A DNA stretch of 64,000 nucleotides, from contig NZ_JAQQKV010000001.1 in NCBI RefSeq assembly GCF_028550435.1, positions 1,302,001 to 1,366,000 of the forward strand, read 5' to 3'. Source of the DNA: Asticcacaulis machinosus (GTDB lineage Bacteria > Pseudomonadota > Alphaproteobacteria > Caulobacterales > Caulobacteraceae). Position numbers and translations under genes: made by a program. This document shows, one piece after another, positions 30,067 to 39,502 of this stretch. The notes below the pieces were generated by a model. The model saw only the letters and a list, made by a program, of their open reading frames with translations, did not search any database and was not told the DNA's origin. The stretch's first letter is position 1. Every line of letters begins with the position of its first letter.

Positions 30067-30762
30067 ATGGGGAGAATCATCCGTTTAACGGTCACGGCTG
30101 GTATTGCTGTTCTGTTCGTATACTTATGCGAGATTGGATACTTGCCCAGCAGCAGAAGTTATGGCGATCCGCATATTTTGCCTCCGCTGTTCTCAGCCTT
30201 ATTATGGGGCCTGTTAATTGCGGCTGTGATCTGCTTCGGCTGGTTCCCATATGACACCAAAACCACTGCCGAACCCGTGCGCGAAACGTCATCTGGCCTG
30301 ACGGACTATGGTGTTGAGGCCTATGCCGCGCAGTACGGTGCTATAGATAAAGATCCTTATATTTCAGGTCGCATTGTTATGGTCGTTATAATTTTGACCT
30401 ACGCCTTTGTATCGGCATTTATACCCGATTACGATCTTGCTGACGAGGTGCCGCTCAATCGTGGCATTTTACTGGTTCTGTCAGGACTGAGCGGGGGGTA
30501 CTGGCTTTATCGCCATATTCTGCGCCGGAACCTGATGGCCACAGTACAAAATGCAGCCATTACACTGGCCCTGTTTTCGGGTTTCTACGCACTTTATGTC
30601 TTTGATATCTTTGCCATGACCATTGAGCGCGATCCGTATGAATTTGATATGATTGCGCTCTACGCGGCGGCCGCGTTGGGTATCAGTGCCGGGTTAATAG
30701 CTGCCGGTACCCCTCCGTCCGCTTCGCGGCCACCTCCCCATCTTCGCCAAAAGGCTCGATAG
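30067..30762 (+). CDS. Membrane protein of unknown function with repeat-derived C-terminus
   Basis: A 231-residue protein with about six hydrophobic segments (around residues 5-22, 42-60, 102-120, 132-150, 160-180, 198-215). No family recognised. The last ~19 residues (TPPSASRPPPHLRQKAR) and the stop codon are encoded by a CCCCTCCGTC-type intergenic repeat, so the original end of the protein seems to have been replaced. The start at 30067 has GGGGGA 6 nt upstream. Confidence 0.72.
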   Translation: MGRIIRLTVTAGIAVLFVYLCEIGYLPSSRSYGDPHILPPLFSALLWGLLIAAVICFGWFPYDTKTTAEPVRETSSGLTDYGVEAYAAQYGAIDKDPYISGRIVMVVIILTYAFVSAFIPDYDLADEVPLNRGILLVLSGLSGGYWLYRHILRRNLMATVQNAAITLALFSGFYALYVFDIFAMTIERDPYEFDMIALYAAAALGISAGLIAAGTPPSASRPPPHLRQKAR

Positions 30763-30771
30763 GGAGGAGAA
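30710..30771 (+). repeat. CCCCTCCGTC-type intergenic repeat inside a CDS end
   Basis: Same layout as the copies at 6476-6632: CCCCTCCGTC, GC hairpin, GGCCACCTCCCCAT, then GATAGGGAGGAG. It supplies the last codons and TAG of the preceding gene. Confidence 0.7.
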
Positions 30772-30775
30772 ACAA

Positions 30776-30805
30776 AACAGGCGGGGATGTCGCCATCCCC
30801 GCCTG
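30776..30805. terminator. Terminator between convergent genes
   Basis: A 13-bp stem (ACAGGCGGGGATG paired with CATCCCCGCCTGT, 3-4 nt loop). On the minus strand TTTTGTTT follows, so it would end the ettA transcript. Confidence 0.75.
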
Positions 30806-30951
30806 TCTTGAATTTTCTTAACTGTCCGTGATAACCCGCTGCGGGATGGCGAAAAGGACTGGCTTTTGAGCACCTGACGCGACGTGTACATTGGGTACAC
30901 GAGCAAAGGCGCGTATAAAAAGACGGTTCTTTGCAGCCCGCCGCAGCAGGG

Positions 30952-32619
30952 TTAACGGGCGAACTTCTGGAACTTGATCCGGTGCGGGATCAGGCTGTCG
31001 GTACCCAGACGACGCTTTTTGTCTTCCTCGTACATTTCAAAGTTGCCTTCGAACCATTCGACGTGGCTGTCGCCTTCAAAGGCAAGGATGTGGGTTGCCA
31101 GACGGTCAAGGAACCAGCGGTCGTGGGAGATAACCACGGCGCAGCCGGCGAACTCTTCCAGCGCCTCTTCGAGGGCCTGCAGGGTTTCGATATCCAGATC
31201 GTTGGTCGGCTCATCGAGCAGGATGACATTGCCGCCGGACGCGAGGGTTTTGGCGAGGTGGACGCGGTTGCGCTCACCACCGGACAGCAGACCGACCTTC
31301 TTTTGCTGGTCGCCGCCCTTGAAGTTAAAGCCACCGACATAGGCGCGGCTGTTGATTTCGCGCTTGCCGACAATCATCACGTCGGTGCCACCGGAAATGG
31401 CCTGCCAGACGGTGTGCTCAGGGTTCAGGTCGTCGCGGCTCTGGTCGACATAGGCCAGTTTCACCGTCTCACCAAGGCGAAGCGTCCCGGCGTCGGGTTG
31501 CTCCTGACCGGTGATCAGCTTGAACAGGGTCGATTTACCGGCACCGTTCGGGCCGATAACGCCAACGATACCGTTAGGCGGCAGGCGGAAGGTCAGATCC
31601 TTGAACAGCAGCTTATCGCCGTATTCCTTCTCAAGGCCGTTGACTTCGAGCACGACGTTACCGAGGCGCGGGCCGGGCGGGATCTGGATGGTGGCAAAGG
31701 ACTGAGCCTGACGCGAATTTTCCTGTTCGCGCACCATTTCGTCATAGGCGGCCAGACGGGCCTTGGACTTGGCCTGACGGGCCTTGGCGCCGGAGCGCAC
31801 CCAGTCCAGTTCCTTGGTAAGGGCGCGTTGGCGGGCTTCGGATTCCGATTGCTCCTGCACCACGCGCTTTTGCTTGGCCTCAAGCCAGCTTGAGTAATTG
31901 CCTTCGTGCGGGTGGCCCTTGCCGCGATCGAGTTCCAGCGTCCACTTGGTGACCTGATTGAGGAAGTAACGGTCGTGGGTGACAAGGATCACGCAGCCCG
32001 GAAACTGCTCAAGGTGGTGCTGAAGCCACGCCACCGATTCCGCATCCAGGTGGTTGGTCGGTTCATCGAGCAGCAGCATGTCAGGCTTTGAGAGCAGCAG
32101 ACGGGCAAGTGCTACCCGGCGCTTTTCACCACCCGACAGCTTGGTCACGCCCGAATCGTTAGGCGGACAGCGCAGGGCGTCCATCGCCATTTCAATGCGG
32201 GAATCAATATCCCACAGGTCACCGGCGTCGATCTTTTCCTGAAGCGCGTTCATTTCCTCCATCAGTTCGTCGGAGTACTCTTCGCCCATAAGTTCGGCGA
32301 CCTTGTTGAAGCGATCAAAGGTCTTTTTTTCTTCGCACCAGTCGATGACGTTTTCCCAGACGGTCTTGGAATCGTCCAGATGGGGTTCCTGCTGCAGGTA
32401 GCCCATCTTGGTACCGTCGGCGGCCTTGGCCTCACCGGAGAATTCTTTGTCGAGACCGGCCATGATCTTGAGCAGGGTCGATTTACCCGACCCGTTAACC
32501 CCGACCACGCCGATCTTGGCGTCGGAATAGAAGGAGAGCCAGATGTTCTCGAAGATTTTCTTGCCGCCGGGGAAGTGCTTGGTCAGCCCCTGCATCTGGA
32601 AAATATACTGTTGCGCCAT
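30952..32619 (-). CDS. ettA: Energy-dependent translational throttle protein EttA
   Basis: ABC-F ATPase that binds the ribosomal E site and gates translation by energy status. The 555-residue length, the start [14 protein letters not shown], two ABC domains (Walker [10 protein letters not shown] and GPNGAGKST; signatures LSGGEKRR and LSGGERNR) and an arm/linker rich in Arg/Lys match EttA and not other ABC-F members. The ATG at 32619 is preferred over GTG 32631. It has no membrane domain. Confidence 0.97.
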   Translation of the reverse strand: MAQQYIFQMQGLTKHFPGGKKIFENIWLSFYSDAKIGVVGVNGSGKSTLLKIMAGLDKEFSGEAKAADGTKMGYLQQEPHLDDSKTVWENVIDWCEEKKTFDRFNKVAELMGEEYSDELMEEMNALQEKIDAGDLWDIDSRIEMAMDALRCPPNDSGVTKLSGGEKRRVALARLLLSKPDMLLLDEPTNHLDAESVAWLQHHLEQFPGCVILVTHDRYFLNQVTKWTLELDRGKGHPHEGNYSSWLEAKQKRVVQEQSESEARQRALTKELDWVRSGAKARQAKSKARLAAYDEMVREQENSRQAQSFATIQIPPGPRLGNVVLEVNGLEKEYGDKLLFKDLTFRLPPNGIVGVIGPNGAGKSTLFKLITGQEQPDAGTLRLGETVKLAYVDQSRDDLNPEHTVWQAISGGTDVMIVGKREINSRAYVGGFNFKGGDQQKKVGLLSGGERNRVHLAKTLASGGNVILLDEPTNDLDIETLQALEEALEEFAGCAVVISHDRWFLDRLATHILAFEGDSHVEWFEGNFEMYEEDKKRRLGTDSLIPHRIKFQKFAR

Positions 32620-32822
32620 GTCTACGGGCACCTTTTTTAGGAGCGCATTCCGAAAAGTGTGAAGCGGTTTTCGGATTCAAATGCGCGTTAAAACAATAGT
32701 GGTTTATGATTGCGGCGGGTTTAGCTGAGGGGCCGTTAAATCTCAAGGCTTAATGTGCTTGATGCGGCGGGCGTCATGGGGTCTATTGCGCCGCCAGACG
32801 GTAAATAAAGCAGGGACAGGGC

Positions 32823-33956
32823 ATGGATCGGCGCAAGATTTTGACAGGGTTTGGGGCGGCAATGGTGGCCGCATCTCTGCCCCGCACCGGCGCAACTCAG
32901 GACGCCCGAAACCTGATCCCCATCCGATTTTCGCCAGATGAGATTTTCCGCACCACGGTCTGCCTGCGCCCGTTCAGAGCCGCCGGACCACGGATTGAAG
33001 CCGAAGATCTGGGTCGCAAACGGATTGTGCATAATTACGGCCACGGCGGTGCGGGCTGGTCTCTGTCATGGGGCTCAGCCGAAGCGGCGGTAAAACTGGC
33101 TATGCAAAACCGTCCCAAATCTATTGCCGTCATCGGGGCCGGAGCGATTGGACTTACCACGGCTTTGACGGCCCAAAGGGCGGGCGCTGAGGTTACCATC
33201 TACGCCAAAGAGCGCTTCCCCGATGTGCGCTCGGCGCGTGCCACCGGCACCTGGTCGCCGGATTCGCGCGTCGCCAAAACCGATGCTGTCGCGGCGGACT
33301 TTGCGGATCAATGGGAGCACATGGCGCGACGGTCGTGGGGTCTGCACCAAAGCTATGTCGGACTGGCGGGGAACCCTGTTGAGTGGATGGATCATTACTA
33401 TCTGCGCAACCCACGGCCGCCCGCTGCCGATGCCGCCCCTCATGTCGATCCCGGCTTTCTGTACCTGGAGCAGCGCTTAGGCGACATCGTGCCCGCCTCA
33501 CACGCCCTCACGGCCGATCAGCATAGGTTTAATGCCGAGCAGGTCCGCCGCCGAAGCGTGCTGACCTTCAACATCGCCGCCCTGTCGCATCAGTTGACCG
33601 AGGACTTTCTGATCGCCGGTGGCCGGTTTGTGCCCATGACGTTTGAGGCACCGTCTGATCTTAACCGACTGAAAGAAAAGGTCATTATCAACTGCACGGG
33701 TTACGGGGCACGCACCCTGTTTAAAGACGAAACGATCACGCCTGTGCGCGGCCAGATCGTGTGGCTGCCGCCACAGGCAGGCGTCCACTATGGCTTCATG
33801 TGTAAGGGCGTATTTGTGGTCGCCCGCAGAGATGGCATTGTCGTTCAGGCTTTAGGGCCGGACGAAAGCTTTGGCTGGAATGATGACAATGAACAGCCTG
33901 ATATGGCCGCCGCCAAGGCCTCCCTGGCCACGCTAACCGACGTATTTAAATCGTAG
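32823..33956 (+). CDS. FAD-dependent oxidoreductase, D-amino-acid-oxidase type
   Basis: A 377-residue DAO-superfamily flavoprotein with a twin-arginine-like start (DRRKILTGFGAAMVAAS). The dinucleotide-binding motif is AVIGAGAIGLTTAL, with the following TIYAKERFPDV. VIINCTGYGARTLF and VRGQIVWL fit the DAO C-terminal pattern. It may oxidise a D-amino acid or similar amine in the periplasm; the substrate is unknown. The stop overlaps the convergent msrC gene by 11 bp. Confidence 0.88.
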   Translation: MDRRKILTGFGAAMVAASLPRTGATQDARNLIPIRFSPDEIFRTTVCLRPFRAAGPRIEAEDLGRKRIVHNYGHGGAGWSLSWGSAEAAVKLAMQNRPKSIAVIGAGAIGLTTALTAQRAGAEVTIYAKERFPDVRSARATGTWSPDSRVAKTDAVAADFADQWEHMARRSWGLHQSYVGLAGNPVEWMDHYYLRNPRPPAADAAPHVDPGFLYLEQRLGDIVPASHALTADQHRFNAEQVRRRSVLTFNIAALSHQLTEDFLIAGGRFVPMTFEAPSDLNRLKEKVIINCTGYGARTLFKDETITPVRGQIVWLPPQAGVHYGFMCKGVFVVARRDGIVVQALGPDESFGWNDDNEQPDMAAAKASLATLTDVFKS

Positions 33957-34461
33957 TTTTGGCGAACACCGAGGCCATGATGGTCTCCAGCCCCGCCTTA
34001 TCGGTTTCATCGAATGAGGCGTGGTGTTCGGAATCAACATCAAAGACCGCAATCAACTCTCCCGACACATCAAACACCGGCACCACGATTTCAGAATTGG
34101 AGCGCGAATCGCAGGCAATGTGCCCCGGAAAGGCGTGGACATCCTCGACAATAATCGTTTTACGTTGCGTCGCCGCCGCCCCGCATACACCGCGTTTGAA
34201 ATCGATACGCAGACACCCCAGCGTCCCCTGATAAGGCCCGATCACCAGTTCATTAACGCCTTGGGCCTTTTTCACCGCATCGACCACGTAAAAACCGGTC
34301 CAGAAATAGTAATCGAAGGCCTGAGCCAACAGACAACTGACGGTCGCCATGCGCGCTACGATATTTGCCTCGCCCTCAAGCACCGCCTCGATGTCACGCT
34401 TGACCTCGGCATAGGTTTCAGCTTTGGACAGCTTGGATGCAGTGGAAACGTCAGGGTTCAT
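33946..34461 (-). CDS. msrC: Free methionine-(R)-sulfoxide reductase (GAF domain)
   Basis: fRMsr reduces free L-methionine-(R)-sulfoxide using a GAF domain with redox cysteines. The 171-residue protein carries all three expected cysteines in GTLGCLRI, RGVCGAAA and HIACDSRSNSEIVVP. The ATG at 34461 has CCGGAG 9 nt upstream; the longer frame to 34569 adds an unconserved N-terminus. Confidence 0.95.
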   Translation of the reverse strand: MNPDVSTASKLSKAETYAEVKRDIEAVLEGEANIVARMATVSCLLAQAFDYYFWTGFYVVDAVKKAQGVNELVIGPYQGTLGCLRIDFKRGVCGAAATQRKTIIVEDVHAFPGHIACDSRSNSEIVVPVFDVSGELIAVFDVDSEHHASFDETDKAGLETIMASVFAKTTI

Positions 34462-34831
34462 GGGTGAAAACTCCGGCACAGATTTTAACTTCACCCCATA
34501 TAAGAATTCGGCTGTCACGCGCCAGCCGCACTCAACGCACAGGGGAATTTCAGGGCTAATTAACCACAAACCCTACGGAATTTTTACGGCTTTTCTACTT
34601 TACCCCTAGCCTTTTATCGTGCATTAGAGCATGATTGTTACTGGGTTGATACGTGCGCCGGGGTGGCGTTTTTTAAGTGCACGAACCAATCTTTTGGCCA
34701 AGCCGCGACAATCCGGCAACGCCTTTTATAATTGCTGTCGTTCGGGGGGAACTAAGCTTGACAGTTTTGGCAATCCTCACGACAAGTTTCGTTAACCATG
34801 TTTTAAGCCGACGCTGTCGGGGCGATTTTTG
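34462..34831. other. Intergenic region with CtrA box
   Basis: About 370 bp between divergent genes. It holds the CtrA box at 34792-34806 and a possible -35 TTGACA near 34769; no gene is seen. Confidence 0.6.
34792..34806 (+). promoter_or_regulatory. Perfect CtrA box
   Basis: TTAA-CCATGTT-TTAA matches the full CtrA consensus TTAA-N7-TTAA of Caulobacter. It lies 25 bp before the ATG at 34832 and about 120 bp before the alternative start at 34925. Confidence 0.6.
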
Positions 34832-36322
34832 ATGTCAAAATGTGACGGGACACAACCGGAGACGGGCGAAAAACACGCCGCGAACTTCGGGCGCAGGGAG
34901 ACGAAGACCCCGACGTGGCGTAAAATGTCACGCATCGGCGCGTTGTCTCTTATGGCTGTCTGCGTCAGCCTGACCTTAAGTGGCTGCGACCGTCCGTGGT
35001 GGAAGTGGGGCCGCGGCGGGCCCGGTGACGAAGGCGGCTATAGCTGCCCGCGTCCGGCCCTGATGCAAAACGCCGGTTTCAACGATCAGGAATTTGAAAT
35101 CCGTTACTTCCGCCGGGCGGCGTTCAAGAACGATTTCTTCGCTCAGCTTGAACTGGCGGATCGCTACGCGGCTGAAAAATCGACTGATAAAAATCTCGAA
35201 GATCCGATCGAGGGTTCGGTGTGGCTGGTGATGGCCCTGGCCAATCAGGAAGGCTACGCGCCGATGAACCGCATCCTGACCAATGACGGGAAGCTGGCCT
35301 CGCGCTATGACAAGTGCCGGGCGTTCGAGCGGGCACGCGCCTATCGCCGTCTGGATCGTAATCTGGCCATGATGGATATGAGCGAGCGCGATAAGGTGCG
35401 CGACCGCGTTCTCTATATATTATCGACACTGGGGGCGGATGGTTTCCGCACCCTGGGTCGGCTTTATGATGTGCAGTACGGCCCGATGGGTGAGCCGGCC
35501 GACAACCGCGAAGCCGTGCGCGCCATGATGCGCAATTCTGACGATGGCCGCCGCAATGTCCGCAGCCTGTTTCAGCGCTCGGACGTCGATGCTTATCTTT
35601 ATAACTACAAAGCCACAGAAACCGGTGATGTCGGTGCCTACGTCCTGCTGAAGGATTTTGAGCGCTCGGCTGGTGACCGTAAGGACTACGCCTCCTTCGT
35701 GGTCGGTAAGGCCAAGCGCTGGGTGGCGCCTTATGAGTTCTACCCGCCCGAAGCTCCCGGCGGCGGCGTGCCGCATTCGGATGAAAGCATCCGTTCCGAC
35801 GCGCAGGATTATGCGCTGGTGCGCATGGAAGAACTACCGTTCCTGCATGTCGGACGCGCCCTCGTCTATCTGGATCTAACGCAGGTTCTGTATTCCAGCC
35901 CGTCCGAAGTGCCTGCTGATACCCTGACCGGCCTGCGTGCCATTCTGGGCAAAGCCACGACCGGACGCGCCGAAATGGTGCGTATGACCAATGCCGAAAA
36001 GCTGCGGGCCATTCAGTTGGCGGCGATTAACGGCTCATCGCAGGCGCAACTGGCTCTGGCGGTCATGTATTCCGAAGGGGTGGGCGTGCCGGCTGACTAT
36101 GCGCGCGCCTTCTACTGGTATCAGCAGGCCGAAAAGCAGGGCTCACCTGAAGCGCGCTTTGCGATGTCGACCTATTTCGCACTCGGTCTGGCGGGTGTGG
36201 CCGATCAGTCCAAGGCGTCGGCTGTGGTTCTGCGACTGGACTCGGCTATGGGTGGCTACCGCCCCTCGGCCCAGCGTCTGCGGGCCATACTTGAGCAGGT
36301 ATCGCGTAATCCGAACGGATAA
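34832..36322 (+). CDS. Sel1-repeat lipoprotein
   Basis: About 496 residues. A lipoprotein signal (ALSLMAVCVSLTLSGC) places it in the membrane or periplasm. C-terminal Sel1-like repeats (around residues 385-470) are seen in AQLALAVMYSEGVGVPADYARAFYWYQ and ARFAMSTYFALGLAGV. The start is uncertain: ATG 34832 gives a long charged n-region, while ATG 34925 would begin just before the signal peptide (MSRIGALSLM); neither has a strong Shine-Dalgarno. It forms an operon with the beta-helix gene 39 bp downstream and lies behind a perfect CtrA box, suggesting cell-cycle-timed expression. Sel1 proteins usually act as scaffolds. Confidence 0.85.
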   Translation: MSKCDGTQPETGEKHAANFGRRETKTPTWRKMSRIGALSLMAVCVSLTLSGCDRPWWKWGRGGPGDEGGYSCPRPALMQNAGFNDQEFEIRYFRRAAFKNDFFAQLELADRYAAEKSTDKNLEDPIEGSVWLVMALANQEGYAPMNRILTNDGKLASRYDKCRAFERARAYRRLDRNLAMMDMSERDKVRDRVLYILSTLGADGFRTLGRLYDVQYGPMGEPADNREAVRAMMRNSDDGRRNVRSLFQRSDVDAYLYNYKATETGDVGAYVLLKDFERSAGDRKDYASFVVGKAKRWVAPYEFYPPEAPGGGVPHSDESIRSDAQDYALVRMEELPFLHVGRALVYLDLTQVLYSSPSEVPADTLTGLRAILGKATTGRAEMVRMTNAEKLRAIQLAAINGSSQAQLALAVMYSEGVGVPADYARAFYWYQQAEKQGSPEARFAMSTYFALGLAGVADQSKASAVVLRLDSAMGGYRPSAQRLRAILEQVSRNPNG

Positions 36323-36361
36323 GACTTTGAGGGAGCGCCGCGGCATTTAAGGATGATGACC

Positions 36362-37828
36362 ATGTGGATGCGTAAAGCGATGAACAAACTGGCGAAACCT
36401 GCGCTCGGTGCTGTCTCCGGGGCGTTAGCGCTGGGTTGTGTCTGGCTGGCGTCCGGGGCGGTCACGCGCGATGTCGCTTCGGCGCAAATGCCGATGGGTT
36501 ACAATGCCGCTAAGGTCGAAGCCCTGACCCGCCCCTGCTTTGGCGTGCTGCTCGATCCGCGCCTGAAAACCTGCGGCGGTTATCCCTATTATCCGTATCG
36601 CTCCAAGTACGGCTATTACGGCAGCCCACGCACCATCACGGTTAATTGCGATACCTACCGCGCCGATCCGAACCGTCCTGATGCCTGGATTGAGCGCCAG
36701 ATCGAAAAGCTGCCGTCCTATTCCAAGGTGCGCTTTATCTCGAAGACCCGTTCGTGCGTGATGTCACTGCGTCTGGAACGCTCTATCATCCTCGAAGGAG
36801 TTTCGACCAACCACCGTATCCCTGCGATTGTCGCCCGCCACGGCTCACCCTGTATCCGGATTGAACCCAGCGCCGATCTGGTGGTGTTACGCAACATCAG
36901 CCTGTCGTCACAACGCGGCGACAACACCTCCTGCATATCCTCGTCAGGTAAGGAACTGACGCTTGAGCAGTCGCAAGTGCGCTATGACGGCGACGCCCCG
37001 GCAGTCGATATCGACGCGGGCCGGTTCAATCTGGTCGATTCCACGCTGGTTGCGCGCACACTCACGGCGGCGCTCAGTGTCCGCAATGCTGAGTTGTTCA
37101 GCCAGAACAGCTACATCGCCACCACCTATCATGGCCTGAAAGCCAATCTGGTCGGCGACAGCCGCCTGGAAGGCATTACCTTCATTCAACTGGCCGACTG
37201 GCATGGCTTTGAACGCGGCCAGAATGCCCGCGCCATCGATATTACCCTGTCGACCTATAAGAGCATCATCACCCTCAACCGCCTTCAGGTGCTGAACTTT
37301 GCGCAAGGACTGCACATCGAAGGGGTAGGCGAAGGTCTGATTTCAAACTCGCTGTTTGAAAACACCGAACACGCCATTGTCTCTGATCTGGATCGTGTCC
37401 GCATCCTGAACAACTTCATCATGGCGCGTGAAATCGGGATCGATGTCACCCGCGGCGAAGCCTTTATCGGCGGCAACAAGATAGCACTTGTGCGCACGGC
37501 GGGTATGCTGGCCAAGGACGGGGCGAAAATCCGCGCCGTTGATAATATGATCGATGCCGATCCCGAAGGCTGCCGTCACCTGAAATGGGGCGATCTTGAT
37601 CCATCGGTGCGCACCTGCACGCCGTGGTATAAGGGGTCTGAGTTCGAAGTCCCTGGCGGCCCGGTCTATGTCTCCGGCCCCGAAGGCCCGGAAGAAGTCG
37701 CTGAAAGCCGCCGCTCTGCCATACTGCAACTGTTTGATGATTTCTGGCCCAAAGTGCCGGCATCGCTGGCGGAAAACGGCTACACACCGTCTAACTACGT
37801 CGCAGATCCTATCCGGGCCAATAACTAA
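36362..37828 (+). CDS. Exported right-handed parallel beta-helix protein
   Basis: A 488-residue protein with an N-terminal signal or anchor segment (about 10-35, ending VASAQ). The body has repeated beta-strand turns of the pectate-lyase/NosD type, for example IILEGVSTNHRIPAIVA, LVVLRNISLSS, FNLVDSTLV, GLISNSLFENTEHAIV and RILNNFIMARE. No catalytic residues were recognised, so a structural or carbohydrate-binding role is as likely as lyase activity. The ATG at 36362 is favoured over 36353 because AAGGA ends 8 nt before it. Second gene of the Sel1 operon; terminator at 37855. Confidence 0.8.
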   Translation: MWMRKAMNKLAKPALGAVSGALALGCVWLASGAVTRDVASAQMPMGYNAAKVEALTRPCFGVLLDPRLKTCGGYPYYPYRSKYGYYGSPRTITVNCDTYRADPNRPDAWIERQIEKLPSYSKVRFISKTRSCVMSLRLERSIILEGVSTNHRIPAIVARHGSPCIRIEPSADLVVLRNISLSSQRGDNTSCISSSGKELTLEQSQVRYDGDAPAVDIDAGRFNLVDSTLVARTLTAALSVRNAELFSQNSYIATTYHGLKANLVGDSRLEGITFIQLADWHGFERGQNARAIDITLSTYKSIITLNRLQVLNFAQGLHIEGVGEGLISNSLFENTEHAIVSDLDRVRILNNFIMAREIGIDVTRGEAFIGGNKIALVRTAGMLAKDGAKIRAVDNMIDADPEGCRHLKWGDLDPSVRTCTPWYKGSEFEVPGGPVYVSGPEGPEEVAESRRSAILQLFDDFWPKVPASLAENGYTPSNYVADPIRANN

Positions 37829-37854
37829 CGCTATCGACAGCTATTCACCAAAAC

Positions 37855-37884
37855 AAAAGGCCCGAACCTTAGTTCGGGCCTTTT
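37855..37884. terminator. Bidirectional terminator
   Basis: AAAAGGCCCGAAC paired with GTTCGGGCCTTTT (4-nt loop). It ends the Sel1/beta-helix operon and the convergent lipoprotein gene. Confidence 0.85.
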
Positions 37885-37904
37885 AGTTATCAGAGTAAAG
37901 AATA

Positions 37905-38219
37905 TTACCAGCCGTCTTCGCGGCATACATCGAAATCAGCGCCCTTATCGGTGCCACCTTTGACGCCCGTAGCCGTGCGCTGCGGCTTGTTCTGCACTGA
38001 GTATTTGTACTCATCGCCCTCATTGGAGGCATGGGTTTCAGTGCGGCTGGCCGTGTCATAGGTCATGATCTGTGGGGCTTTTTTGCCGTCCGTCTTACGC
38101 ACGCAACGGCTGGCCTGCTCACTGGTCGATAAAACCGCAACCGGCGATGTGTAGGTGCTAACGCAGCCCGACAGCATAGCGCCCGCTCCCAAAACCGCGA
38201 TTATTAACTTCACACGCAT
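37905..38219 (-). CDS. Small lipoprotein of unknown function
   Basis: A 104-residue protein with lipobox LSGC (signal IIAVLGAGAMLSGC). The mature part begins CVSTYTS and has two further cysteines; no family recognised. ATG 38219 follows GGGGGA by 4 nt. The next lipoprotein gene begins its mature part with the very similar CVSTYAS, so they may be related. Confidence 0.7.
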   Translation of the reverse strand: MRVKLIIAVLGAGAMLSGCVSTYTSPVAVLSTSEQASRCVRKTDGKKAPQIMTYDTASRTETHASNEGDEYKYSVQNKPQRTATGVKGGTDKGADFDVCREDGW

Positions 38220-38314
38220 CACATCCCCCGAAATATGGTTAACGTCGCATAATGGCATATTTCAAAAGCCATTCAAAGCCTTGAATCTTGGACATGCTAT
38301 AATGACATCAGGCG

Positions 38315-38518
38315 TTACCTGCCCGCCACGGCCGGGCTGTGATAAGAAGCTGGCATAGGCGCCGTCTCATCAGGATGATCGAACATCAGAACACTGAACG
38401 CCTGCGATTCGCCGGTTCCGGCGGCATTGGCCCCCATCACAGGATCGCTGGCATAGGTCGACACGCACCCCGTCAGGCCTGCCGCTGCCACAACCACCAT
38501 TCCGATCCATATGCGCAT
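38315..38518 (-). CDS. Very small lipoprotein of unknown function
   Basis: A 67-residue protein: signal peptide MRIWIGMVVVAAAGLTGC with lipobox LTGC, then CVSTYASDPVMG and a short low-complexity tail. It shares its lipidation-site sequence with the lipoprotein at 37905. Confidence 0.62.
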   Translation of the reverse strand: MRIWIGMVVVAAAGLTGCVSTYASDPVMGANAAGTGESQAFSVLMFDHPDETAPMPASYHSPAVAGR

Positions 38519-38593
38519 ACCGTTTACTCCCTTAATCCGCTCAGTCTGACCGAAGTTCGATAAATTTCTGATGGTCTAAGTGCAGCCAAAAAT

Positions 38594-38624
38594 AAAGGGC
38601 GCGAAAGCCCCCTTCGCGCCCTTT
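38594..38624 (-). terminator. Terminator of yebC
   Basis: Minus strand: AAAGGGCGCGAA paired with TTCGCGCCCTTT, then TATTTTTGG, 22 nt after the yebC stop. Confidence 0.8.
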
Positions 38625-38645
38625 GCAATTTATCCTTTTGAGATC

Positions 38646-39404
38646 TTACAGCCCCAAGGCCTCCATCTCTTCGTCAGAAATGTCGAAGTTGGCATAGACG
38701 TTTTGCACGTCGTCATCATCGCTGAGGGCATCGATCAACTTCATCAGGGTGCGCGCCTGATCACCTGCAATCGGTGACAGGGTTTGCGGCTTCCAGATGA
38801 ACTTTGTCGATTTGGGATCGCCCAGAACCTTGGACATGGCTTCGGTGACAGCGTTCAGGTCTTCATAGGCCGTGAAGATGAGGTGACCGCCCTCTTCCGG
38901 GTCTTCGTCGGTCTCGACATCGGCGGCACCGGCTTCGATCGCGGCTTCCATGATGGCGTCCGCCGATCCGGCTTTCAGCGGATATTCGATCTGGCCCAGA
39001 CGATCCCACATGAAGCTGACCGAATTGGATTCGCCCAGATTGCCGCCGTATTTTGAGAAGAACGAGCGGACATTGCCGCCGGTACGGTTGCGGTTATCGG
39101 TCAGGGCCTCAACAATAATGCCGATGCCCGCCGGGCCAAAGCCTTCGTAGCGCACGTCTTCTAAGGTATCCGCATCGCCGGCGGCGCCTTTTTTGATGGC
39201 GCGGTCGATATTGTCCTTGGGCATGGACTCGGCCTTGGCGTTGTTGACCGCAAGTCTCAGGCGCGGGTTCATAGCCGGGTCAGGCATGCCCGATTTCGCG
39301 GCCACGGTGATGTCGCGCGACAGCTTGGAAAACAGCTTTGAGCGCACAGCATCGGCGCGCCCTTTTTTGTGCATGATGTTTTTGAATTTACTATGGCCGG
39401 CCAT
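38646..39404 (-). CDS. yebC: YebC/PmpR family protein
   Basis: A 252-residue member of the YebC family, described as a DNA-binding regulator and more recently as a factor that relieves ribosome stalling. Diagnostic: [45 protein letters not shown] and [19 protein letters not shown], with an acidic C-terminus. In many bacteria yebC lies by ruvC; here it follows a YmdB-type gene. Confidence 0.97.
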   Translation of the reverse strand: MAGHSKFKNIMHKKGRADAVRSKLFSKLSRDITVAAKSGMPDPAMNPRLRLAVNNAKAESMPKDNIDRAIKKGAAGDADTLEDVRYEGFGPAGIGIIVEALTDNRNRTGGNVRSFFSKYGGNLGESNSVSFMWDRLGQIEYPLKAGSADAIMEAAIEAGAADVETDEDPEEGGHLIFTAYEDLNAVTEAMSKVLGDPKSTKFIWKPQTLSPIAGDQARTLMKLIDALSDDDDVQNVYANFDISDEEMEALGL

Positions 39405-39502
39405 TAGTCCTCACTCACAAAAAAGTTTCGGCGGCACAGCCGCCAAATACATTTTTTGTGTTTTCAGTATCAAAGTTGGTTTGTGCTGGTTCTAGCCAAA
39501 AC

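Noticed and set aside
30931-31893. 320-codon plus-strand frame across ettA
   Set aside because: Antisense of the ABC-F gene; no start signal, no recognisable domain.
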